A stretch of 64,000 nucleotides of DNA from Nitrosomonas sp. (GCA_016708955.1 JADJES010000008.1:43453-107452), one strand, 5' to 3'. Positions 46,074 through 55,782 are shown, counted from the stretch's first letter. Numbers and translations are program-made. The notes: a model not told the origin generated them from the sequence alone.

Positions 46074-46242
46074 CTAGGAGGCTGTCCGAGAATAGTGATC
46101 GTAGCGAGGGAAAACTATTTTGAGACAGATTTTCGATTATTTGAGGCGAATAGTTATTTTATTTAACGAGAATAATCGGAAAATATGACCAAAATAGCTT
46201 TCTGCAGTAGATCGCTCGCTCTATTCTCGGACAGCCTCCTAG
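46074..46242. repeat. CTAG-flanked MITE, IS5-like ends
   Basis: A non-coding element has perfect inverted ends: AGGAGGCTGTCCGAGAATAG at 46076-46095, mirrored at 46221-46240. CTAG at 46074-46077 and 46239-46242 looks like the four-base target duplication typical of IS5-group elements. It lies 18 bp downstream of the amoC stop codon. Its interior is AT-rich and partly self-complementary. Confidence 0.88.
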
Positions 46243-46259
46243 GACATCAGACAGTGAGA

Positions 46260-47071
46260 TTAAGGAACTATCCGGTTGTTCAGAATCTCTTTGCTTTGGT
46301 TATTCCAGATGACGTCGGTCAGGTTGGAGTAACGGGTGATAATTTGCGCTGCAATACCACCTGAGAACAAGCCTGCCCAGCCCAGAATCACAAAGCCCCA
46401 GTGCAATGGCGCACTGAACAGTTCTTCCATGAACCAGAATGCATGACCCCATTCGTTCAGTCCCTACGTTTGGCAGAATCATCAGCGGGCCTGCAATCGC
46501 CATAACCAGCGGGAAATGATGTGCCGCGGCTATACAGTGGCAGACGGGTCATCGCGTACAGGTATGAGGCTATGCCACATACAATGTACATCGGGAATGA
46601 GCCATAAAACACCACAACGTGACTTGGAGTAAAGCTGGTGTCACGTATGATCACTTGGTGCCACGATGCATCTTGTTCGGTGAAGAAGCTTCCGCCCCAG
46701 TAAACACCAAATAAATACACACCCAGCCACATCATCCAGTAGAAATAACGTTTGATCTCCAACTTTGGATCCAGGTTGTCCAGTTGTTCTTTCGTGTCAC
46801 GGGTCTTCAGTATCCAGCCCCAGGTCACTAATGCAAACAACGGCATAATTGTCATGTGTACACGCCACAGTCCCATCCAAACCCGGTCAAATTCCGGTTC
46901 CATCGAGTCCATACCATGTGAATAAGCAAATGTCCTTTGATACCAGATCCAAAATATCGCTACCAATAACATGGTGAGCATTCCTATCTTGTAGTACTTT
47001 GAGTCGTACCACAGCGACATGTCATAGTCAGCGCTCGAACTCGCGCTCGTTGTGCCATAAGTTGTTGCCAT
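46260..47071 (-). pseudogene. amoC: ammonia monooxygenase subunit C, two single-base insertions
   Basis: AmoC is a membrane subunit of the enzyme that oxidises ammonia to hydroxylamine. The first 186 codons read as a typical AmoC (YQRTFAYSHGMDSMEPEFDR, TSFTPSHVVVFYGSFPMYIV). Then an extra base at about 46511-46513 and another at 46461 throw the frame. With both removed the protein would continue [20 protein letters not shown] through EILNNRIVP to 46260, giving 269 residues, the normal length. As it stands translation ends at 46457. No amoA or amoB is adjacent; this is an orphan copy, as Nitrosomonas genomes commonly have in addition to complete amoCAB operons. Between 46260 and the next gene lie only a MITE and a hairpin. 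Confidence 0.88.
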
Positions 47072-47178
47072 TTTTGTTACCTCCTATTAATTAATTTAAC
47101 AAGCTAGTTAATAGTAATCAGTGTTTAGCATAAAAATATACTTTCAACTAAACACTTTCATTGGACAGGTAATATTTC

Positions 47179-48528
47179 GGTTCATCCGGCAAGTGCGTAC
47201 TTTTGGGTTTAACCGACAAGGACATAATTGGTTTCATGCAGCGCCATAATTTTGAGTTTAAAGAACTCGACATCTCTGAAACCATAGGCCATTTTGTGCA
47301 AAGTTTTTTATCTTGTTGTTGGTACCTTCCAACGGCCCGGTTGATAAACCATTAAAATCGAAATAAGCCAGGATACCTGAGCGGTGTGCTGCAATAGTTT
47401 TAGAGAATTGCTTGAGCATGTTGACATCCGAAGCAGCGGCTTTTTTACCCATTCATCCAATGCATTTTGAGCTGAGAGTTTATCCGGTTGATGCCAGATA
47501 TTGCGTAACTCTTCTTTCATGTAATAGGCCGTTGCCAAGGGCTCATTGAGCTTTAATGCTTCGTCCAGACGTTGACGTTCATTGCGCTTGTCATCCAGGT
47601 TGTCAGGGTTCTTCAGCAACAGCCAGCGAATGCCCTTCAAAACGGGTTTGCCCAACCCATTTTCTGCTTCTCGTTGCAGATCCTGACGCAGTTTTGTCAA
47701 CTTTCGTTGAACAGCTTAATAATATGGAAGTGATCGAACACTAGCGTTGCATCTGGGATATTAGCCCGCACCGCACTGATGTATGCTGGCCCCATGTCGG
47801 TCGCAACCGCTTCAATCCGTGCACCCGATCGTTTCAAACGCTTCCAAAACGGAATCAGTGCATCGGCACCTTTCCCATTGCCAACAAAATCACTGCCCCA
47901 CGTTGAAGATCCAGAACTATCGTTAAATAACCCAGCTTCTTGCCTTGGTATATTTCATCCAGCGCAATGCGTTTTATCTTGGCCAATTTCGGCAACCGAT
48001 AACGTTTATTCAGATTGTCCTTCTGTATTCCCTTAACCAGATCCCAGCTCACTCCAAGATGGCGTGCTACCGCCTGGATGGTCATGTGCCCAGAGAGATC
48101 CAAAACCAATCTTTCGAAAGAACGTGTATAGCGCTTGTGCTCATCAGCAAACTGTATCTTTACCTGACGAACTGCTTGGCATCGGGTGCATTCTACCCGC
48201 TGAACTGGAAGGTCGATATAGACTGCTTTTGACCTACCGGTACTGTCCTGAAGCGTCCAACCAACTTTCCCCGGCAATGTATCTCGCGGCTTTTACATAC
48301 CGGACATCTCAATCGCCAATGATCCGCTTGTATTGCAACAACTATGACACCCGCAATAAAACAAGTGCTTTGATAAAAATAACCAACTATACCAAAGGCG
48401 TGATACAGCAAACTGGTCGACATGTTGAAAAAACCTCTTCGTTGAAAATCAGAGATAATTTCAACCTTTAATTCACTTTATTTCAACATGCATTTCTGAC
48501 TAACAAGTACGCACTTGCCGGATGAACC
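47179..48528 (-). mobile_element. ISL3-family insertion sequence, degenerate
   Basis: A 1350-bp element bounded by perfect 24-bp inverted repeats at 47179-47202 and 48505-48528 (first bases GGTTCATCCGGCAAGTGCGT). The flanks (AATATTTC and GTAATTTC) are similar but not identical, so the target duplication is uncertain. The internal transposase is broken. The element sits upstream of amoC and downstream in orientation of nothing else. Confidence 0.8.
47258..48423 (-). pseudogene. ISL3-family transposase, several frameshifts
   Basis: Pieces in different frames can be joined in order. A zinc-finger-like N-terminus (RLRCPVCKSREIHCRGK) is followed by VDLPVQRVECTRC-type sequence, here IDLPVQRVECTRCQAVRQVK. 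A middle part (IKRIALDEIYQGKKLGYLTI) carries the first catalytic Asp of ISL3 transposases. The C-terminal part contains RWLLLKNPDNLDDKRNERQR and the final STGPLEGTNNKIKNFAQ with the catalytic Glu. At least three shifts are needed, so no active enzyme is made. Confidence 0.82.
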
Positions 48529-48731
48529 GTAATTTCTCAAGGAAAGTTCCCGTCAATCCCAAAAAATCAAGTCATGATAAACCATGCACTCTACCGAATA
48601 ATTGTTACCCGCACATAAAATACTCATTTATATTTTAATAAAAGATCAACTTAAATACAATCTATTAGCACATTAGCCAAAGAGATTCCGAATAAAAAAT
48701 ACCTTATCATGTAAATGTCACAGAAATGTAA

Positions 48732-48749
48732 CTGTCATAAAACTGTAAC
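48732..48749 (+). promoter_or_regulatory. Pho box upstream of the phosphate porin gene
   Basis: CTGTCATAAAACTGTAAC consists of two seven-base PhoB half-sites with four A between them, matching the Pho box consensus closely. A second pair (TGTCA at 48716 and TGTAA at 48727, 11 bases apart) lies directly upstream. The site is 54 bp before the porin start, as expected for PhoB activation under phosphate starvation. Confidence 0.75.
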
Positions 48750-48802
48750 ATTACTACTATATAAAGATTGCCATCTTTTAAACCCTGGATCAAAGACCGA
48801 TT

Positions 48803-50560
48803 ATGCGATTATTCAGACTTATCATGGCAATCACAGTTGCAATAAATTTAAGCGTTATACCCAATGCTTTCGCGCTTGACTTATATGTTGACACAAAAAC
48901 CAAACAAATTTTTGCAGAACCCGGACCTGGCCGGGTACATATGGGTACATATGAAAAATCTGGGCAAGCATCTGCTGAAACAGAAACACCGAAAATACCC
49001 GCAGCGCCATCGCAAACTATGGCCGAATCTTCGAAAACCACTGAAGCGCATGAATTAGCTCCAGCCCATCAGTATCCGAGCGCAGAAGCAGGTGATAAGG
49101 CCAAAGGTGATCGCCTGACAAGGTTGCGAGAAAAGGCTGAAAAAGAACAGCTTAAAGGTCAAGTTTCAGTACTCGAAGAGCGTGTCAAGGAAGTTGAGAA
49201 AATACACGGGAATTTTGATGACCGTGGTTTGCATTGGTCAACCAAGGATGGCAATTTTTCAGTATCGGTCAATGGGCGGATACAACCTGCCTCACAATAC
49301 AATTTTATCAATGAACCTGATCCTGCTTTCGGAACCAACACGCCCAATGAATTGAATAGTGGCATGAATATCCGCCGTGCACGTCTTGGCGTTGAAGGTA
49401 CTTTTTATAAGATATGGGATTATAAGTTCGAGTACGACTTTAGCCGTGGTAACGGCACTGTTGGATCCGGGATTACCGATGCATTTGTACGATTAAATCA
49501 TACCGATGCATTATCTTATAAAATTGGCTCATTCAAAGAACCATTCAGTTTGGAAGAAGCTGCCAGTAACCGTTATTTAACATTCATTGAACGTCATATG
49601 TCGGTCAACTCGTTCGTCGACAATCCGAATACTTACAAAACAGGTATCGGCGCCAACTATGCTGTTCAGCGGTGGCAAACCGGCTTGGCTTTTCAAACAG
49701 AACCGATTGGTTCTTGGTCGGCTGCTTCCACCTCAGTAAACGCCAACGGCAATCAAAGCCGCAATAACGGTTCCGGCGACACCGGCTGGACAGGCATCGG
49801 CCGTATCAGTGGCAGGCCCTGGATGGAAAGCGAAACCAAGTTCATGCATGTCGGTATCTCTGCGGGACACACCGCAGTTAATACCCAGTATCGGGCCGAC
49901 GGCACAATGGTTGGTGAAGGATCCAACGGCGGCGGCGGCGGGATGTCGTTCTTTGCCTTCCCTGGAACCAACGTAGATCGCACCAACATACTGAATACCG
50001 GCAACTTGAGTACAGGCGCCCTGAGCGATCCGCTTCACCGCCGCGTGAGCAGTTACGATCGTTATGGCGCAGAATCCTGGCTTGTTTATGGCCCGTTCTC
50101 AGCACAAGGCGAATACTTACGCACCAATATCAATGGCACTGGATACAACGATGAACATCTGACCGGCTATTACGGTTTTGCAAGCTACTTCCTGACCGGC
50201 GAATCTAAGGCTTATCATGTCAGAAATGGTGCGGCAAACCGGATAAAGCCTAATCGTCCATTTCAGTGGAACGGTGCGGGCTGGGGTGCATGGGAAGTCG
50301 CTGTAGGCTATGATTACATCGACATGAATTCTGGTGTGATTAAAGGCGGAAAGGCAGATATGGTAAGGTTCGGTTTAAATTGGTATCCCCATTCGAATGT
50401 TAAATTCCAAAGCAATGTTGTTTACATATTGGATATCAACACTGCGGGAACTCCAACCACAAACACAAATGGGTATTCAGGCGGCGCCGGTGCACGTACT
50501 CACGGATGGAATAATGCTGACTTTGGCTCTTTCCTGACACAGGTTACCGTTGATTTTTAG
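48803..50560 (+). CDS. phosphate-selective porin (OprP/OprO family)
   Basis: A 585-residue outer-membrane protein. A signal peptide (about 1-24, ending NAFA) is followed by a linker with a coiled coil (about 90-135, LREKAEKEQLKGQVSVLEER), of the kind that trimerises such porins. A 16-strand barrel then begins at LHWSTKDGNFSVSVNGRIQP and ends with the outer-membrane signature Phe (LTQVTVDF). Family members take up phosphate or polyphosphate. A Pho box upstream and pstS downstream support a phosphate role. The N-terminal linker has a short DUF4124-like stretch. Confidence 0.88.
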   Translation: MRLFRLIMAITVAINLSVIPNAFALDLYVDTKTKQIFAEPGPGRVHMGTYEKSGQASAETETPKIPAAPSQTMAESSKTTEAHELAPAHQYPSAEAGDKAKGDRLTRLREKAEKEQLKGQVSVLEERVKEVEKIHGNFDDRGLHWSTKDGNFSVSVNGRIQPASQYNFINEPDPAFGTNTPNELNSGMNIRRARLGVEGTFYKIWDYKFEYDFSRGNGTVGSGITDAFVRLNHTDALSYKIGSFKEPFSLEEAASNRYLTFIERHMSVNSFVDNPNTYKTGIGANYAVQRWQTGLAFQTEPIGSWSAASTSVNANGNQSRNNGSGDTGWTGIGRISGRPWMESETKFMHVGISAGHTAVNTQYRADGTMVGEGSNGGGGGMSFFAFPGTNVDRTNILNTGNLSTGALSDPLHRRVSSYDRYGAESWLVYGPFSAQGEYLRTNINGTGYNDEHLTGYYGFASYFLTGESKAYHVRNGAANRIKPNRPFQWNGAGWGAWEVAVGYDYIDMNSGVIKGGKADMVRFGLNWYPHSNVKFQSNVVYILDINTAGTPTTNTNGYSGGAGARTHGWNNADFGSFLTQVTVDF

Positions 50561-50785
50561 GTTTGTGCAAGAAATCTGCAGATAAAATTGCACCGATGTA
50601 AACCGGGAATTTGGAATCATTTCATGAATTCCCGGTAATTAACCGGGCTTCAGTGTTTCTAACAAATATTAAATTCTTATCAATCAAGATACCACTATCC
50701 TAAAGAAATATGCGCTATATTCTCACGCACAGCCTACTGACTTTGTTAGTCAAGCTACAGCCATCTCAATCAAGTGGAGGGTGAA

Positions 50786-51804
50786 ATGTTACAATTCAAC
50801 AGCCTTAAGTTACTGAGCATGTCTATTTTATTGAGCGGATCAATCAGCATTATTAGTGCTGTAAGTGCTCAATCAATTATCAAAATTGATGGCTCCAGTA
50901 CCGTTTACCCGATCACCAAAGCAGCCGCAGACAAGTTTCAGATCTCAAAAAAAATGCCATCAACGTAACTGTTGATATCTCCGGTAGCGGCGGCGGCTTC
51001 AAGAAATTCTGCCGCGGTGAAATTGATATCGTTAACGCCTCCCGTCCGATTCTTAAAAATGAAATAAAAGACTGCAAAAATTCCCGTGTGCAATTTGTTG
51101 AGATTCCCGTAGCATTCGATGCATTAACCGTGGCGGTGCACCCGGAGAACACTTGGAGTACAACCATGACAGTCGCAGAACTGAAGAAAATGTGGGAACC
51201 CGCTGCGCAAGGTAAAATTACCAAATGGAACCAGATAAATCCAGCATGGCCCGATGAATCCTTCGATCTCTACGGTGCAGATACTGATTCCGGCACCTTT
51301 GATTACTTTACCGAAGCGATCGTTGGCAAGATCAAATCAAGCCGAAATGATTTCACTGAATCTGAGAATGACAATGTTTTAGTAGAAGGCGTAACGAGTA
51401 ACAAAAATGGGTTGGGTTTTTTTGGCTTTGCCTATTACATCGAGGATCAAACTAAAGTAACAGCGGTTGCGATAAACAATGGAAAAGGCGGCACTCTTCC
51501 ATCTGTCGAAACCGTTGAAAATGGAAATTATCAGCCGCTATCCCGCCCTATCTTTATCTATGTCAATGCTAAAGCAACAGAAAAACCTGAAATCAAAGAG
51601 TTTGTTGAATTTTATATGAAGAACGCTATTCTCCTAGTAAAAGAGGCCAAATTCTTCCCATTACCGCCCAGAGCCTATACCACTATGATGGAGCACTTTA
51701 ACAAGAAAAGAGTCGGCACAGTATTCAATGGTGTAACGGCGGTAGGACTCACTATCGACGAACTAATCCGACGGGAAGGTCGCTTAGAATACGATAACTA
51801 CTAG
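50786..51804 (+). pseudogene. pstS: phosphate ABC transporter substrate-binding protein, frameshifted in an A-run
   Basis: The frame from ATG 50786 (GGAGG at 50777-50781) gives a signal peptide and IKIDGSSTVYPITKAAADKF. It then enters a run of eight A (50947-50954) and is out of frame with the rest. Shifting back one base there gives KKNAINVTVDISGSGGGFKK and an unbroken frame to 51804, including the phosphate-binding region DTDSGTFDYF and a normal PstS C-terminus. The sequence A AAA AAA before the shift is a classic slippery heptamer for -1 movement, so some full-length protein could still be made. No pstCAB genes follow; the operon ends here at a MITE. Confidence 0.85.
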
Positions 51805-51963
51805 CAGGCCTTTGAAAAAACGTATTCGAGGCAGTCGCCGATACAAGGCAATAACAAAGCAATAACAGTTGGAAAAACGCAGTTTATGCCTAAGAAACGA
51901 GCATTTCGAGCCTGTTTTTAACACCAAAGCGGCAACGCAGATAGTTTTTCAACGAACTGCTAG
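51801..51963. repeat. CTAG-flanked MITE overlapping the pstS stop
   Basis: A non-coding element of about 163 bp has imperfect inverted ends (CAGGCCTTTGAAAAAACG and the inverse of CAGTTCGTTGAAAAACTAT) between CTAG at 51801-51804 and CTAG at 51960-51963. The interior (GATACAAGGCAATAAC, GTTTATGCCTAAGAAACGAG) is a sequence type I associate with dispersed repeats in betaproteobacteria. The left CTAG includes the pstS stop codon TAG, so insertion left the coding region ending exactly at the element. Confidence 0.75.
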
Positions 51964-52310
51964 AGATTTTGTCACGACACATTACTCCTGAAAAGTAACA
52001 TCTTGAATTTGAGAGGGTGCAAGAGGGATCTTAGAAATTTCAGCAAAGCACACGCGGGCATATTATAAAATTAACAGAGTATTATTGTAATAAACCGCTC
52101 CCCCCCAGTGTCTTGAACAAAATTGATTAAAAAGAAAGTATCTTAAATTACAAAATTTTACAAAACCCGTTATCTACTCGATCGCCATTTTCTATCGCAG
52201 ATTGCCCATTAGCATTCAATACCCATACACCTTGATCTGGTTTGGACAAGAGTAATATTAAAGAGTAAAATTCCGACTCTTTACACTAGGTATTTTAATC
52301 GGAGAAATTT
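51964..52310. other. 347-bp spacer before rpsO
   Basis: AT-rich and without a gene. It contains the rpsO promoter region by position, and a six-C run (about 52099). No riboswitch or other RNA is recognised. Confidence 0.4.
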
Positions 52311-52580
52311 ATGACAGTCACAATCGACCAAAAAGCACAGGTAGTGCGCGATTATCAAAGAGCCGACGGAGATACCGGCTCTCCAGAAGTTCAGGTTGCG
52401 CTCTTGACAACACGGATCAATGACTTAATTGGGCACTTCAAAACACACGTCAAGGATCATCATTCCCGACGTGGTTTGTTACGCATGGTAAGCCGTCGTC
52501 GCAAGTTGCTTGATTATTTAAAAAATCGTAATAACGAAGCTTATCAGACTCTGATCGAACGCCTTGGTTTACGCAAATAA
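52311..52580 (+). CDS. rpsO: 30S ribosomal protein S15
   Basis: An 89-residue S15, a primary binder of 16S rRNA in the platform of the small subunit. The standard motifs GDTGSPEVQVALLTTRINDL and HHSRRGLLRMVSRRRKLLDY are intact, and the length equals the bacterial norm. The start has GGAGAAAT before ATG. In E. coli S15 represses its own translation through the leader; a similar structure is not obvious here. pnp follows. Confidence 0.98.
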   Translation: MTVTIDQKAQVVRDYQRADGDTGSPEVQVALLTTRINDLIGHFKTHVKDHHSRRGLLRMVSRRRKLLDYLKNRNNEAYQTLIERLGLRK

Positions 52581-52714
52581 GCACGCCGCAAAAAAATTGC
52601 TGGCAGCAAATCAAGAAGATTATTTTCCATTCAAATTGTTACACAACCGACACTGTGGTTTAAGGGCAATTCATAATTCGGAAAAATTCATCAAAAAGGA
52701 AAAAGGATTGTTAA

Positions 52715-54841
52715 TTGAAACCTATTAAGAAGAGTATTACCTACGGGCGCCATCAACTCACACTGGAAACAGGTGAAATAGCACGGCAAGCACATGGCGC
52801 TGTAATGGTTACAATGGACGATACAGTAGTACTTGTTACCGTGGTTGGTGCAAAAAACATAAAACCTGGACAAGACTTCTTTCCACTCACTGTGGATTAT
52901 CAAGAAAAATTTTATGCTGCAGGTAGAATACCGGGGAGTTTCTTTAAACGGGAGGGTCGTCCATCAGAAAAAGAAACACTAACCTCTCGATTAATTGATC
53001 GCCCAATTCGTCCGCTCTTTCCCGAAGGTTTCTATAACGAAGTACAAATAGTGGCAACTGTGATGTCCGCTGATAATGAAGTGGACGCAGATATTCCTTC
53101 CATTATTGGCACTTCCGCTGCATTAATTCTTTCCGGAATACCGTTTGATGGCCCTCTTGGCGCTGCTCGTGTTGGTTATATCAATAACGAGTATGTACTC
53201 AATCCAACAACTTCAGAGCTTAAAGACACTCAATTGAACTTGGTTGTTGCTGGCACGCAGCAAGCAGTTTTGATGGTAGAGTCAGAAGCAATGGAATTAT
53301 CAGAAGAAGTTATGTTGGGCGCAGTGATATTTGGCCATGAGCAAATGCAAGCAGTTATCAATGCAATCAATGAATTTGCTGATGAAGCGGGTGTAACTGC
53401 ATGGGATTGGACTCCTCCTGTAAAAGATACTTCGTTTGAAGAAAAAATTGCCGGTCTAGCAGAAGCCGATTTACGGATAGCTTATAAGATTAAACAGAAA
53501 CAAGCGCGCTCTGAAGCGATTGAGGCAATCAGTCAACGCATATCCGCAGAAATCGGTGTTGACACAGAAGGCGGCCCTGATTTGCAATTATTCAAGGAAA
53601 CATTTTTTGGATTGGAAGCAAAAATTGTGCGCAACCAAATCCTGGATGGAGAACCTCGAATCGATGGCCGCGGCACACGCACTGTTAGAGCCATAACGAT
53701 TCGAAATGGTGTGCTACCTCGCACACATGGCTCAGCACTATTTACTCGCGGCGAAACACAAGCATTAGCGATTGCTACTCTGGGCACAGCGCGTGACGAA
53801 CAAAAAATTGATTCACTGCAAGGTGATTATAATGATCGGTTTATGCTGCATTACAACATGCCACCCTATGCAACGGGAGAAATTGGTCGTGTCGGCACTC
53901 CCAAGCGCCGTGAAATTGGGCATGGACGTCTTGCTAAGCGTGCTATTGCCGCAGTTCTGCCATCTCCTGAGGAATTTGGTTATTCCTTACGCGTAGTATC
54001 TGAAATTACCGAATCAAACGGTTCCAGCTCAATGGCATCGGTCTGCGGGGGTTGTCTCGCCCTTATGGATGCGGGTGTTCCACTCAAAGCGCATGTAGCT
54101 GGTATTGCGATGGGTCTAATTAAGGATGGAAATCGTTTTGCTGTACTGACTGATATTCTTGGTGATGAAGATCATCTGGGCGATATGGATTTTAAAGTAG
54201 CCGGTACCGAAACAGGCATTACTGCATTGCAGATGGACATTAAAATCCAAGGAATCACCAAAGATATCATGCATGCTGCACTGATACAGGCTCACGAAGG
54301 ACGGATGCACATTCTGCAAATTATGAAACAGGCTCTGCCCTCAACCCGTGAAGATATTTCAGTCCACGCACCCCGTATTATCAAGATCAAAATCAATCCA
54401 GAAAAAATTCGTGATGTCATCGGCAAAGGCGGCGCTGTCATCCGCGCACTCACGGAAGAAACCGGTACGACGATTGATATCACTGATGACGGCCAGGTAA
54501 CTATAGCTTGTGTCAGCGCTGAAGGTGGTGAGCTTGCCAGGAAACGAATTGAAGATATTACTGCGGAAGTTGAAGTTGGAAAGATTTATGACGGTGTAGT
54601 GTTAAAATTACTTGATTTCGGCGCTATTGTCAGCGTTCTTCCTGGGAAAGATGGTCTGCTACATATTTCACAAATTGCCAATGAACGCGTCAATAATGTT
54701 TCTGATCACCTCAATGAAGGCCAGCAAGTACGAGTCAAAGTACTTGAAGCAGATGACAAAGGGAGACTGCGTTTGAGTATGAAAGCAGTCTCCGCCGAGG
54801 GAGATAACACTGATTCTGAAACAGAAGAATCAGAATCATAA
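52715..54841 (+). CDS. pnp: polyribonucleotide nucleotidyltransferase (PNPase)
   Basis: A 708-residue 3'-5' phosphorolytic exoribonuclease of RNA turnover. It has two RNase PH-like domains (about 10-235 and 315-545, with GDYNDRFMLHYNMPPYATGE), a KH domain near 555-615 (IRDVIGKGGAVIRALTEETG) and an S1 domain at about 620-690. The start is TTG at 52715 (GGATTG spacing upstream), which gives the family's usual N-terminus KPIKKSITYGRHQLTLETGE. The order rpsO-pnp is conserved in proteobacteria. Confidence 0.97.
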   Translation: MKPIKKSITYGRHQLTLETGEIARQAHGAVMVTMDDTVVLVTVVGAKNIKPGQDFFPLTVDYQEKFYAAGRIPGSFFKREGRPSEKETLTSRLIDRPIRPLFPEGFYNEVQIVATVMSADNEVDADIPSIIGTSAALILSGIPFDGPLGAARVGYINNEYVLNPTTSELKDTQLNLVVAGTQQAVLMVESEAMELSEEVMLGAVIFGHEQMQAVINAINEFADEAGVTAWDWTPPVKDTSFEEKIAGLAEADLRIAYKIKQKQARSEAIEAISQRISAEIGVDTEGGPDLQLFKETFFGLEAKIVRNQILDGEPRIDGRGTRTVRAITIRNGVLPRTHGSALFTRGETQALAIATLGTARDEQKIDSLQGDYNDRFMLHYNMPPYATGEIGRVGTPKRREIGHGRLAKRAIAAVLPSPEEFGYSLRVVSEITESNGSSSMASVCGGCLALMDAGVPLKAHVAGIAMGLIKDGNRFAVLTDILGDEDHLGDMDFKVAGTETGITALQMDIKIQGITKDIMHAALIQAHEGRMHILQIMKQALPSTREDISVHAPRIIKIKINPEKIRDVIGKGGAVIRALTEETGTTIDITDDGQVTIACVSAEGGELARKRIEDITAEVEVGKIYDGVVLKLLDFGAIVSVLPGKDGLLHISQIANERVNNVSDHLNEGQQVRVKVLEADDKGRLRLSMKAVSAEGDNTDSETEESES

Positions 54842-54852
54842 AGCGATTAAAT

Positions 54853-54885
54853 AAAAAGCCCCTGTCCTAGCGACAGGGCTTTTTA
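54853..54885 (+). terminator. bidirectional rho-independent terminator
   Basis: AAAAAGCCCCTGTC (from 54853) pairs with GACAGGGCTTTTT (54873-54885). A tail of T on one side and A on the other makes it a terminator for both pnp (plus strand) and dksA (minus strand). Confidence 0.9.
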
Positions 54886-54903
54886 TTTCAGAAATCAGCC
54901 TAA

Positions 54904-55329
54904 CTACTTGGCTATCTGCTTTTCACGCATTTCATCCAGTGTTTTGCAATCAATACATAGTGTCGCAGTGGGACGGGCTTCAAGCCGCTTTAATCCAATC
55001 TCTATCCCGCAACTTTCACAATAACCATAATCACCCGAATCGATCTTGCCAATTATCTCATCAATCTTCTTGATGAGCTTACGCTCACGGTCACGATTAC
55101 GTAACTCGAGTGTCATATCAGATTCCTGGCTGGCGCGATCATTAGGATCGGCAAAAACCGTGGCTTCATCCTGCATAGTATGTACCGCTCGGTCAATATC
55201 TTGACCCAATTCAATTTTCATACCTTCCAGTAACTTACGAAAATGCATTAGCTGATTAGGATTCATATAATCCTCACCCGCTTTTAGCTCATAGGGAGAC
55301 ACTTGTTTACTTTGCAGCTCTTTTGGCAT
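54904..55329 (-). CDS. dksA: RNA polymerase-binding transcription factor DksA
   Basis: A 141-residue DksA, which works with ppGpp at the secondary channel of RNA polymerase to control rRNA and stress promoters. It has the coiled-coil tip with acidic DxxDxA-type residues (VFADPNDRASQESDMTLELR) and a four-Cys zinc finger (CESCGIEIGLKRLEARPTAT then LCIDC). The length is normal. Confidence 0.95.
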   Translation of the reverse strand: MPKELQSKQVSPYELKAGEDYMNPNQLMHFRKLLEGMKIELGQDIDRAVHTMQDEATVFADPNDRASQESDMTLELRNRDRERKLIKKIDEIIGKIDSGDYGYCESCGIEIGLKRLEARPTATLCIDCKTLDEMREKQIAK

Positions 55330-55593
55330 CTTTAAGGCTCCTCTTTAATCCGGATTTCCGGCAGCGTATAAAAAAACCGTATACTATTACCAGAAAACAC
55401 AGTATATAACAAGTTATTTATCCAGCCTCTCACTTTTGAAGTACATAAAGCTTAATATTAATCTGCAACGCCACCCATGCATAGTCCAAACATTCTTTGA
55501 CTCGCTATACCACAGAGTAAAACGTAAATCACCTACCTTAAGTCACGAAGAAATTGACGTTTCAAACCTAAGAAGGTATAGTGTCGCCTTTTC

Positions 55594-55670
55594 CGGGGTG
55601 TAGCGTAGCCTGGTAGCGCGCCTGGTTTGGGACCAGGATGTCGGGAGTTCAAATCTCTCCACCCCGACCA
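55594..55670 (+). tRNA. tRNA-Pro (TGG anticodon)
   Basis: A 77-base cloverleaf with acceptor CGGGGTG/CACCCCG, D arm GCGTAGCCTGGTAGCGC, anticodon arm CCTGG-TTTGGGA-CCAGG, T arm GGGAGTTCAAATCTCTC and an encoded CCA. The anticodon is TGG, reading CCN proline codons. Confidence 0.97.
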
Positions 55671-55705
55671 ATTTAAGCTCTAAAATTTAGGGCAAGCCCG
55701 ACTTG

Positions 55706-55782
55706 GTGCCCGTAGCTCAATTGGATAGAGCACCAGCCTTCTAAGCTGGGGGTTACAGGTTCGATCCCTGTCGGGCACACCA
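55706..55782 (+). tRNA. tRNA-Arg (TCT anticodon)
   Basis: A 77-base cloverleaf with acceptor GTGCCCG/CGGGCAC, anticodon arm CCAGC-CTTCTAA-GCTGG, T arm ACAGGTTCGATCCCTGT and an encoded CCA. The anticodon TCT reads AGA and AGG. Confidence 0.97.

Noticed and set aside
46260..46503. A separate 67-codon gene after amoC
   Set aside because: It is the middle frame of the frameshifted amoC; the peptide [14 protein letters not shown] is part of AmoC.
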